Below are positions 1 to 6,209 of a stretch of 8,004 nucleotides of DNA, one piece after another. Made by a program: the position numbers and the translations under genes. How positions within the stretch are numbered: the first letter of the stretch is position 1; each line of letters opens with the position of its first letter. The stretch spans positions 1-8,004 of the forward strand of contig JAEOSY010000220.1 of assembly GCA_016840125.1 (NCBI GenBank), in the 5' to 3' direction. Under the pieces are notes generated by a model. The model was not told the DNA's origin. It saw only the letters and a list, made by a program, of their open reading frames with translations, and made no database searches. Source of the DNA: Candidatus Helarchaeota archaeon (GTDB taxonomy: Archaea; Asgardarchaeota; Lokiarchaeia; Helarchaeales; HEL-GB-A).

Positions 1-894
1 CCCATTCCAAATCGTAAATTGATAGAGTTTAATTCTAAACTTGCAAGCAAATCAACTTCCATCTTATCAAGTCGAGGGTGCCCATTCCAGTGCCGATTTT
101 GCACATTTTCAATAGTGATGGGGACAAAGTGGCGCCCTCGTTCTGTAAAGAATGTAATAGAGGAAATAAAATTACTCCAGGACCAAGGCTATAGAGACAT
201 AGCTTTCATTGATGATAATTTTACTTTAGATAAAAAAAGAATATTTCGATTATGTGCTGGAATAAAAAGAAATCATTTAGATAATATAAGATTTGTAGGC
301 GATTCCAGAGTTGAGAATGCGACCGTTGATATTTGTAGAGCACTTGTTACAGCCCACTTCGTTCAATTGGTCTTCGGAATCGAAAGTGGTACTCAACGAA
401 TTCTGGATTATTACAACAAGGGGATAAATCTCGCCCAAATCAAACAAGCAGTAAAGAATACAAATAAAACACGATTAGAAATTATTTATGGGTCTTTTAT
501 ATTAGGAGCACCTTCTGAAACGCTTTCAGAAGCTAGAGATACCATTAAGTTTGCCAATAAACTAGGTATCACGATTCCAATCTTTCAGATATTATATGCG
601 AATCCAATCTCCCCGATTTATCGAGAACTTGTAGAAAATGGTCAATACCTCCCTCAAGAAGATGACTGGAAAAGAGTCTTTAAAATCCCCGATATTTCTC
701 CTACGTCTATCCCAACCAACGTATTGATGAGACTGTTAGAAGAGGGAGTTAATCAGATTGTTGGTAAGAGACGGATTATTCACCATCTTTTTAAAGCCTT
801 AAAATACAAATATTATATTGATACCATAACCGCTTCAATACTTAAAAGAAAAGTTAAAAGAGTTGAAAGCCATGTTCAACAAAAAAACGCTTAG
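1..894 (+). CDS. B12-binding radical SAM protein RS1 (5' end outside window)
   Basis: The reading frame is already open at base 1 and encodes PIPNRK before a TTG at 19. That stretch matches PIPDRK at residues 178-183 of the paralogue at 1102, so the TTG is not the start and about 180 N-terminal residues, presumably the cobalamin-binding domain, lie outside the window. The visible 297 residues hold the radical SAM core. The CX3CX2C cluster motif is at fragment residues 27, 31 and 34 and should ligate the 4Fe-4S cluster that cleaves S-adenosylmethionine. Further family signatures are FIDDNFTL, FGIESGTQRILDYY and LGAPSET. By eye about half the residues match RS2, so the two look like a tandem duplication. 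The 3' end overlaps the next small gene by 23 bases, which suggests translational coupling. The substrate is unknown. The radical SAM call is secure and B12 binding is inferred from the paralogues. Confidence 0.93.
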   Translation, partial: PIPNRKLIEFNSKLASKSTSILSSRGCPFQCRFCTFSIVMGTKWRPRSVKNVIEEIKLLQDQGYRDIAFIDDNFTLDKKRIFRLCAGIKRNHLDNIRFVGDSRVENATVDICRALVTAHFVQLVFGIESGTQRILDYYNKGINLAQIKQAVKNTNKTRLEIIYGSFILGAPSETLSEARDTIKFANKLGITIPIFQILYANPISPIYRELVENGQYLPQEDDWKRVFKIPDISPTSIPTNVLMRLLEEGVNQIVGKRRIIHHLFKALKYKYYIDTITASILKRKVKRVESHVQQKNA

Positions 895-1081
895 AATTTT
901 ATTCAAACTCTGTGCGCTATTTGGATTTCTGCCCTTATTTTTCCTCGCGCTATTTTCTTCGAATTTCCTCCAAAATATTTTGAAAAAACCAATCGAAGAA
1001 CTCGGGGCGGAAGATGTTAATCGCATATTAGCAGAAAAAAGCTTATTTGCAATTTTTGATTTTATGAAATACAAGAAATAA
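872..1081 (+). CDS. Small single-pass membrane protein SmA, partner-type protein of RS1
   Basis: This 69-residue protein belongs to no family I recognise. A short basic N-terminus is followed by a hydrophobic helix at about residues 9-30 with a Pro at 21, then a Leu-Lys-Lys stretch, then G45-A-E-D and, 18 residues after that Gly, F62-D63 near a lysine-rich C-terminus. SmB has G45 and F62-D63 at identical positions, which supports both reading frames and the ATG start at 872. A TTG at 863 would add three residues but would break this register. No strong Shine-Dalgarno sequence is visible. The gene overlaps the end of RS1, so translation may be coupled to it. It is probably membrane-anchored with the C-terminal helix on one face. 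A role as anchor, recruiter or stabiliser of the radical SAM enzyme is inference. Confidence 0.72.
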   Translation: MFNKKTLRILFKLCALFGFLPLFFLALFSSNFLQNILKKPIEELGAEDVNRILAEKSLFAIFDFMKYKK

Positions 1082-1101
1082 CTCCATCTAGTTGATTCAA
1101 T

Positions 1102-2496
1102 GTGGATGTACTTTTATTTAATTTAGCTGAACTGATTGATGAAAAGGGACAGGAAAAGGAGTATTTAATTCCCCAAATTCTGGTTCCACCCCTAGGATTG
1201 CTATACATAGGACAGATATTAAGCGATAACAGTTATAGCGTAAATGTTTATGATCAACCCGTTACGGGAGCCAACAATGACAAAATAATGAAGTTAGTGA
1301 AGAAGTTAAACCCAAAACTTGTTGGATTCTCAGTATTGACTGATAATATATGGACCACTTTTAACCTTCTTAAAAGAATTAAGGAGTGGAATCCGAATAT
1401 TATCTCAGTAGCGGGTAATTATTTTGCAATGTATTTCCCTGAAAAATTGATGAATGAAGTTGATTTCGACTATTGTGTTCGGGGTGAAGCCGAGTATTCA
1501 TTTCTGAATCTAGTTAATCAAATATTTAAAAAGAAGTCCGATTTTAAGGAAATTAAGGGTATTACTTACCGTGAAAATAACGTAATTAAATCCACACCAC
1601 TTCCGAAACCTCTGAAGAATTTGGATGAACTTCCGATTCCAGACCGGAAATTAATAGATTTTAATTATGGACTAGACCAAAGAGCAACATCAATAATAAC
1701 CAGTAGAGGTTGTCCGTTTCAATGTAGGTTCTGTAACAATCCAACTATAACGGGCAAGCCTTGGCGTCCCCGATCGGCTGAAAATGTCGTTGAAGAAGTA
1801 AAATTAATGAAAGATCAAGGATTTAAAGATATTTTCTTTATAGATGATAATTTAACTTTGAGCCAGAAGAGGATGTATAAAATATGTGCTGGAATCAAGA
1901 GGAACAAGTTAGATGATCTGAATTATCATGGAGATTGTAGGGTAGATAATGTCTCATTAACATTATTTAGGGCACTTGTTTCATGTAATTTTAAACAAAT
2001 TCTCTTTGGTATTGAAAGTGCGAACCAACGAATTTTAGATTATTATCAGAAAGGGATAACTGTTGCTCAAGCTGAGCAAGCAGTGAAAACGGCAAAGAAA
2101 GCACGAATGGAGCTCGTCTTTGGGTCCTTCATCTTTGGTGCTCCTGATGAAACTTACTCTGAAGCCCTCAAAACCCTTAAATTTGCTTTAAAACTAAAGC
2201 TAAATTATACAGTTCTTCAAATATTATATGTCCTTCCAATATCTCCAATCTATCAAGAATTGGTAGATAATAATCTATATACTCCCAAAGAAGATGACTG
2301 GAAAAAAGTTTTTAGAGTCTCAGACATATCTCCTACTGCGATTCGAACAGAATTACTACTAAAACTTGTAGATGAGGGTTTTATTCGCTTATTTAACAGG
2401 AGAGGGGTTTTTAAATATCTTTTGAACACGATAATGAATACTTATTATACGGATAATGTTGTTAAATCGGTTAGAGGTTATAAAAGGAGTGAATAA
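1102..2496 (+). CDS. B12-binding radical SAM protein RS2
   Basis: This is a full-length 464-residue protein with an N-terminal Rossmann-like cobalamin-binding domain (about 1-140), a linker ending in LPIPDRKLI (177-185), a radical SAM core (about 195-400) and a C-terminal tail rich in basic and aromatic residues. The cluster cysteines are C204, C208 and C211. The B12 motif DxHxxG appears as D51-Q-P53-V-T-G56, with no His to ligate cobalt. SVL (77-79) and A104-G105-N106 stand where SxL and GG are expected. Such enzymes often methylate unactivated carbons or rearrange rings, but the substrate cannot be read here. The GTG start at 1102 has no clear Shine-Dalgarno sequence. It is chosen because TGA closes the frame at 1093 and because MDVLLFN aligns without gaps to the N-termini of RS3 and RS4. 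It follows SmA by 20 bases and precedes SmB by 4, so it is probably in one operon with RS1. Confidence 0.95.
   Translation: MDVLLFNLAELIDEKGQEKEYLIPQILVPPLGLLYIGQILSDNSYSVNVYDQPVTGANNDKIMKLVKKLNPKLVGFSVLTDNIWTTFNLLKRIKEWNPNIISVAGNYFAMYFPEKLMNEVDFDYCVRGEAEYSFLNLVNQIFKKKSDFKEIKGITYRENNVIKSTPLPKPLKNLDELPIPDRKLIDFNYGLDQRATSIITSRGCPFQCRFCNNPTITGKPWRPRSAENVVEEVKLMKDQGFKDIFFIDDNLTLSQKRMYKICAGIKRNKLDDLNYHGDCRVDNVSLTLFRALVSCNFKQILFGIESANQRILDYYQKGITVAQAEQAVKTAKKARMELVFGSFIFGAPDETYSEALKTLKFALKLKLNYTVLQILYVLPISPIYQELVDNNLYTPKEDDWKKVFRVSDISPTAIRTELLLKLVDEGFIRLFNRRGVFKYLLNTIMNTYYTDNVVKSVRGYKRSE
2484..2489 (+). promoter_or_regulatory. Shine-Dalgarno AAGGAG for the TTG start of SmB
   Basis: AAGGAG lies in the last codons of RS2, 11 bases before the TTG at 2501. 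It is too late to serve the ATG at 2456 and overlaps the GTG at 2489, so it favours TTG 2501 as the initiation codon. Its position inside the upstream gene suggests coupled translation. Confidence 0.6.
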
Positions 2497-2500
2497 TAAC

Positions 2501-2722
2501 TTGAAAATCGACGAACTATTGAGATACTTATTAAAAACCTTCATAATAGTTTATTTCCCTATTATACTAATTGCTACTCTTTTATTTTCTTACTATTTCG
2601 AGAGAGTCCTCAGAGTTGCATTGAAAAAAGCTGGTAGAGACAAACTCGTTCGCCTAGTAGGATATCGAGGATTTATTGGGATTTTTGATTTAATGGGTGA
2701 GAAAGAGGAAGAGAATTCTTAA
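2501..2722 (+). CDS. Small single-pass membrane protein SmB, follows RS2
   Basis: This is a 73-residue relative of SmA. A short N-terminus (MKIDELLRYLLK) leads into a hydrophobic segment at about residues 13-33 with Pro at 20. The rest is basic and amphipathic: V-L-R, then G45-R-D-K, then F62-D63-L-M and an acidic Lys/Glu tail. G45 and F62-D63 fall at the same residue numbers as in SmA when translation starts at TTG 2501. This is why that start is preferred over ATG 2456, which would give 88 residues and overlap RS2 by 41 bases. It lies 4 bases after the RS2 stop and is almost certainly co-transcribed with it. Its end faces RS3 convergently with only 39 bases between. The function is unknown. 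A membrane partner of RS2 is the simplest reading. Confidence 0.75.
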   Translation: MKIDELLRYLLKTFIIVYFPIILIATLLFSYYFERVLRVALKKAGRDKLVRLVGYRGFIGIFDLMGEKEEENS

Positions 2723-2761
2723 TTTTCTATGATTTATTAAATAGAGCCGATCTCAAATACG

Positions 2762-4162
2762 TTAAAAATTTAAGCTCTTTCGTTGGAGAAAATGATAAAC
2801 CACCCGAAGTCTATAGGGATTTGCTGCAGATTTTAGGAACTGATAAATCATATAATTTCTATTCGTAACGAATTCTTTAAATCCCCACTTTGCCACCACT
2901 TCTAGGTATTGACGGCTCAAAGAATTCGGCACTACATCCGCTGCAGGAAGCTCCCTACACCAATCTTTTTTGTGATCGATATACCCTTTACCAACACACT
3001 CCTGATATAACTCGGTTCCAGGTGAGAGAAAGAGTATTTGAAATTGTGGTGTAGTAAGGCCGTATTTTTGGAGTTTTAAACCAAATTTTATTGTATTTAT
3101 GACTTCTTCACGGGTTTCAATGGGTGCACCGATGATGAATCCTGCGCCAATATAATCTATTCCTGCTTTTTTTGAATTTTTAATTGCAGTAATTGCCATG
3201 GGAGGGGTTGTTTTTTTAGCGTAGTAATCCAAAATTCGTTGGTTCGCACTTTCAATACCATATACTAGTGACTTGCAGCCCGCCTCTACCAAAGTTCTTA
3301 AAAAGCGAGTGTTACTTTGATTAACTCGTCCAACTGCATGCCAAACGAAGTCAAGTTTCTCTTTTTTCATTTGATGGCAAAATTTCAAGGTCCTTTTCGC
3401 ATTTGCATTGAAACAGTCATCAGTATATAACAATTCTTTAAAACCCGCCTCTTGTAGGTAAAGAAGTTCTTCGATAAGATTTTTGATGGAACGTAACCGC
3501 CACCGATCTCTAGCAAATGTCCTACAACTACAAAATCGACACTTGTAGGGGCAACCGCGAGACGAGATCAATGTTGTGGACTTTCCGGAGTATTCGTAGC
3601 TCTGACGTGACAATTTGCGATTAGGGATGGGAATCGTATCTAAATCTTCAATCAGGGGTCTATCTATATTTTCAATTATTTTTCCATTATCTCTATACGT
3701 AATACCTAACACTTTACTCAATGGTTTCTCCCGCTCTACAGTTTCTAAAAGCTCTGAAATTGTAAGTTCCCCTTCACCTCGAACACAAAAATCCACATCA
3801 TCACAATATTTTATTATATCCCGCGCACAAAAAGTGGCTGCGTAACCCCCATATACAATGACGACGTTGGGATTCCATTCCTTCATCCGCCTTGCTATAA
3901 TATTACAGGTAGGAAGATTAGCAGATAGCACAGTAAATCCTAAGACATCGGGATCTACCTTTTTTAGCCAATCAATAATAGAACTAATAGAAGACCCAGT
4001 AACGTTATGGTCATAGAGAAGAACTTTATGTCCATCATCCAATAGAACTTGACCCACATATAAAATACCTAAAGGCATATGGTATTTTTGAAGTAATTTA
4101 AATTCTTCTCCTTCAGTGTCTGATGTACTAAACTCTCCGGGGTAAATGAGCACGACTTTCAT
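2762..4162 (-). CDS. B12-binding radical SAM protein RS3
   Basis: This 466-residue protein has the same architecture as RS2: a B12-binding Rossmann domain at about 1-140, a linker with IPIPNRKL (177-184) and a radical SAM core with C204, C208 and C211. The DxHxxG motif is D51-H-N53-V-T-G56, so Asn replaces the cobalt-ligating His. TVL (77-79) and Y104-G105-G106 match the remaining B12 motifs well. Beyond the cluster motif it has an extra C213 and a C250 directly after the Asp pair in YTDDCF. RS4 shares the latter but RS1 and RS2 carry Asn there. The C-terminus NPYRL resembles SPYRL of RS4, so RS3 groups with RS4. The ATG at 4162 is preceded by AAGGA (4170-4174) at 7-base spacing. It is the only radical SAM gene here without a small membrane gene just downstream. 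SmC is divergent from it and may be its partner. The substrate is unknown. Confidence 0.95.
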   Translation of the reverse strand: MKVVLIYPGEFSTSDTEGEEFKLLQKYHMPLGILYVGQVLLDDGHKVLLYDHNVTGSSISSIIDWLKKVDPDVLGFTVLSANLPTCNIIARRMKEWNPNVVIVYGGYAATFCARDIIKYCDDVDFCVRGEGELTISELLETVEREKPLSKVLGITYRDNGKIIENIDRPLIEDLDTIPIPNRKLSRQSYEYSGKSTTLISSRGCPYKCRFCSCRTFARDRWRLRSIKNLIEELLYLQEAGFKELLYTDDCFNANAKRTLKFCHQMKKEKLDFVWHAVGRVNQSNTRFLRTLVEAGCKSLVYGIESANQRILDYYAKKTTPPMAITAIKNSKKAGIDYIGAGFIIGAPIETREEVINTIKFGLKLQKYGLTTPQFQILFLSPGTELYQECVGKGYIDHKKDWCRELPAADVVPNSLSRQYLEVVAKWGFKEFVTNRNYMIYQFLKSAANPYRLRVVYHFLQRKSLNF

Positions 4163-4277
4163 GGGTTTATCCTTTTCAGAAAATTTTGGTTTATTTATGG
4201 TTTATTAGTTTAGAGTATTTTTAAATATCTTTTTATTTGAAAACTAAATTAGTTTATAAGATAATGAAGTGATTTTG
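4163..4277. promoter_or_regulatory. Divergent promoter region between RS3 and SmC/RS4
   Basis: This 115-base, very AT-rich gap separates two genes read in opposite directions and should hold both promoters. The best archaeal TATA-like element is TTTTTAAATA at 4218-4227, which is nearly symmetrical and could serve either strand. It lies about 50 bases before SmC and about 56 bases before RS3, leaving room for transcription to begin about 25 bases downstream and give short leaders. A second TTTATAAG at 4253-4260 is only 17 bases from the SmC ATG, too close unless that mRNA is leaderless. Promoter positions are inferred from composition and spacing. Confidence 0.5.
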
Positions 4278-4502
4278 ATGACCGAGAAGCGTGCAGCTCT
4301 TTTTTCGATACTTCTTTCAGTATTATTACTAATATTTTCAATCATAATAATCCCAGTTTTAATCGTATTTACAGATTTATTAAAAAAGAAGATTGATGTA
4401 GCATTTGAAACCTTTGGACGTGATGATACAGTAAAGTTAATCGCATATTTTCCGTTGTTTGGACATTTTAAAGTAATTTTTGGAACAAAAAGAAAAAAAT
4501 GA
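4278..4502 (+). CDS. Small single-pass membrane protein SmC
   Basis: This 74-residue protein is a third member of the small membrane family. A basic start (MTEKR) is followed by a long hydrophobic helix at about residues 8-32 with Pro at 26, then D33-L-L-K-K-K, then G47-R-D-D-T-V and, 18 residues after that Gly, K65 in HFKVIF, ending in a Lys/Arg-rich tail. The Asp seen at this position in SmA, SmB and SmD is Lys here. ATG 4278 is chosen for its length match to the relatives, with GTGAT at 4269-4273 as a weak ribosome-binding match. GTG 4269 and TTG 4275 are possible alternatives. Unlike the others it precedes a radical SAM gene, by 44 bases, and is divergent from RS3. It may be the leading gene of an operon with RS4, the displaced partner of RS3, or both. 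Confidence 0.7.
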   Translation: MTEKRAALFSILLSVLLLIFSIIIIPVLIVFTDLLKKKIDVAFETFGRDDTVKLIAYFPLFGHFKVIFGTKRKK

Positions 4503-4531
4503 AATTATGAATTTCAATTAAACCCATAACT

Positions 4532-4545
4532 AGAAGGAACCTTCT
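4532..4545 (+). promoter_or_regulatory. Shine-Dalgarno of RS4 inside a small inverted repeat
   Basis: AGAAGGAACCTTCT contains AAGGA at 4534-4538, 8 bases before the RS4 ATG, so it sets that start. The same bases form an inverted repeat: AGAAG and CTTCT could pair around a GAAC loop and partly hide the ribosome-binding site. The stem is only 5-6 base pairs, so real control is uncertain. Confidence 0.45.
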
Positions 4546-4546
4546 G

Positions 4547-5932
4547 ATGCGAATTGCCCTGATTAATCCTGCGCCGATATTAGAAAGCGAAATTGAGATT
4601 AAGACACGACAAAAAACATGGCCACCACTCGGATTATTGTATATTGGAGAAGTTTTAAGGCAAGCTGGACATGATATAAAGATCCTAGATCAAGAGGTTA
4701 CGGCCTATTCATATTCACAAGTCTTAGATTGGATTAAGCAGAGAGACCCAGAGGTTTTAGGATTATCTCCACTTACGATATCCTTAGATTCGGCCCTGAA
4801 TATTGCAAAGGTAGCAAAAGGCTGGAATGAAAACATTAATATTATTTTTGGAAACGTAGTTGCTACCCTTTTTCCGCATAACCTTTTAAAAAAATATAGA
4901 TTTATTGATTACTGTCTTGGGGGGGAAGCTGAATCTACTTTCTTAGAAATGGTGAAGTCAATTGAAAGTGACAAAACGCCTCAAGATATTTCAGGATTGA
5001 GTTATAGGAAAAATGGGATATTCAAAACAAACCCGCTACCCCCATTAAATCAGAAATTAGACGCGATTCCATTCCCGGATCGTGAGGCATTGATTGATTT
5101 TGATTATAGAATGGGGTCCCATAAATTCACGCTTATTGCCACATCTAGAGGGTGCCCCTATAAATGTAAATTCTGTGGAGTCCACTTAGTCGCTAATTCA
5201 AAAGGAATTTGGCGTACAAGGTCAGTTGAGAATGTAATTAAAGAGTTACTTTATTTACAGAGTCAGGGCTATCAAGAATTTAGCTTTGTGGATGATTGCT
5301 TTACTGTACAACGAAACAGGACTATAACTTTATGTCATAAAATGAAAAAAGAAAAGATTGATATGATCTGGAGTTGTGAAGGACGGATTGACCAAGGAAC
5401 TCGAGAAGTACTAAGGACGATGCGAGTTGCAAATTGTTATCATATATTATTGGGAATTGAGAGTGCGAATCAACGGATTTTAGACGATTATAACAAGGGA
5501 ATAACACCAGAAATGACTCGAAAAGTTGTTAAGAATGTAAAAAAGGCAGGAATTGAAAATGTGGCGGGTTTATTCGTGGTGGGTGCTCCTGATGAAACAG
5601 TCCAAGAAATTATCAAGACCTTACGATTCGGATTATCTCTTGACTTAACTTTCGTTCAATTCCAATTGCTACATGTTTTATTGGGATCGGAACTTTGGAA
5701 GGATGCTGTTGATAAGGGGTTAATTAATGAGGCGAATGACTGGAATAAATATATTGTAGCTGCAGATATTTATCCCACTTCAGTTAAACGTGAAATTATT
5801 GAAAAATTAATTGATAAGGCATTTATCGAATTTCTTTCGCGCCCTAAATTCTTTTTACGAGAGTTCTTCCGGACAGTTAAAAGTCCCTATCGACTCCAAA
5901 GCTTATTTAGTATTTTTCGTAGACCTACATGA
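4547..5932 (+). CDS. B12-binding radical SAM protein RS4
   Basis: This 461-residue protein has a B12-binding domain at about 1-138, a linker with IPFPDREAL (174-182) and a radical SAM core whose cluster cysteines are C203, C207 and C210. The DxHxxG motif is the most altered of the set, D48-Q-E50-V-T-A53, lacking both the His and the final Gly. SPL (74-76) and G102-N103 follow. Cobalamin binding is therefore inferred from the overall fold and paralogues and could be weaker or lost. VDDCF places C251 after the Asp pair, as in RS3, and GIESANQRILDDY and VGAPDET are family signatures. The C-terminus (FFRTVKSPYRL onward) is basic and aromatic and may touch membrane. ATG 4547 has AAGGA 8 bases upstream. 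It is preceded by SmC and followed after 19 bases by SmD, probably as one transcript. The substrate is unknown. Confidence 0.94.
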   Translation: MRIALINPAPILESEIEIKTRQKTWPPLGLLYIGEVLRQAGHDIKILDQEVTAYSYSQVLDWIKQRDPEVLGLSPLTISLDSALNIAKVAKGWNENINIIFGNVVATLFPHNLLKKYRFIDYCLGGEAESTFLEMVKSIESDKTPQDISGLSYRKNGIFKTNPLPPLNQKLDAIPFPDREALIDFDYRMGSHKFTLIATSRGCPYKCKFCGVHLVANSKGIWRTRSVENVIKELLYLQSQGYQEFSFVDDCFTVQRNRTITLCHKMKKEKIDMIWSCEGRIDQGTREVLRTMRVANCYHILLGIESANQRILDDYNKGITPEMTRKVVKNVKKAGIENVAGLFVVGAPDETVQEIIKTLRFGLSLDLTFVQFQLLHVLLGSELWKDAVDKGLINEANDWNKYIVAADIYPTSVKREIIEKLIDKAFIEFLSRPKFFLREFFRTVKSPYRLQSLFSIFRRPT

Positions 5933-5951
5933 AAAATTTGAAGGTATGAAA

Positions 5952-6197
5952 ATGGCATCTATTTGGAATAAAATCGCTTTACCGGTAATTATGACAATCA
6001 TTTTCTCCTATTTTATCGTACCAATTATCTTAATATCAGTAGTTTTATCACGTTTTTTACGTAGAGAGCTGAAAAATCTGATAAACAGGTATGGGCGGGA
6101 GAACGTGGTAAAAATTACCTTACAAGGCAACATAAAAGGATTATTGGATTTATTTATAAGTAGCCGTAGGGATAAAATTAACCCATCCCCTGAATAA
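5952..6197 (+). CDS. Small single-pass membrane protein SmD, follows RS4
   Basis: This 81-residue protein is the fourth member of the small family. It has a hydrophobic helix at about residues 8-33 with Pro at 11 and 24, then F35-L-R-R, then G48-R-E-N-V-V-K, and L65-D66-L-F with the Asp again 18 residues after the Gly. It ends in a basic tail with two prolines. The frame is open far upstream (to 5811) but that part overlaps RS4. GAAGGT at 5940-5945 lies 6 bases before ATG 5952 and sits too close to ATG 5946, so 5952 is preferred, with two extra residues possible. It follows RS4 by 19 bases, repeating the order RS1-SmA and RS2-SmB. Its stop is 12 bases from the convergent GH3 gene. A function as membrane partner of RS4 is inference. 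Confidence 0.75.
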   Translation: MASIWNKIALPVIMTIIFSYFIVPIILISVVLSRFLRRELKNLINRYGRENVVKITLQGNIKGLLDLFISSRRDKINPSPE

Positions 6198-6209
6198 TTC
6201 GTCTGCCTC

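Noticed and set aside
19..21. TTG as the start of RS1
   Set aside because: The frame is open upstream to base 1 and encodes PIPNRK, aligned to internal residues of RS2, so the gene is cut by the window edge and does not start here.
835..1074. Minus-strand open frame of 79 codons
   Set aside because: It lies opposite SmA and the end of RS1, both supported by paralogues, and shows no ribosome-binding site or recognisable domain.
2723..2761. Possible terminator between SmB and RS3
   Set aside because: The 39-base convergent gap has no stable stem-loop or long T run on either strand, so no terminator is called.
3615..3845. Plus-strand open frame inside RS3
   Set aside because: It is entirely antisense to the conserved B12 and linker region of RS3 and has Ser/Ile-rich, low-complexity content typical of a shadow frame.
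4253..4260. TTTATAAG as the main TATA box of SmC
   Set aside because: It lies only 17 bases before the ATG, closer than the roughly 25 bases needed to reach a transcription start. The element at 4218-4227 fits better, though a leaderless transcript is not excluded.
5322..5507. Minus-strand open frame inside RS4
   Set aside because: It is antisense to the radical SAM core of RS4 with no independent support.
5811..5951. N-terminal extension of SmD
   Set aside because: It overlaps RS4 by 122 bases, has no counterpart in SmA-SmC, and GAAGGT sits correctly only for ATG 5952.
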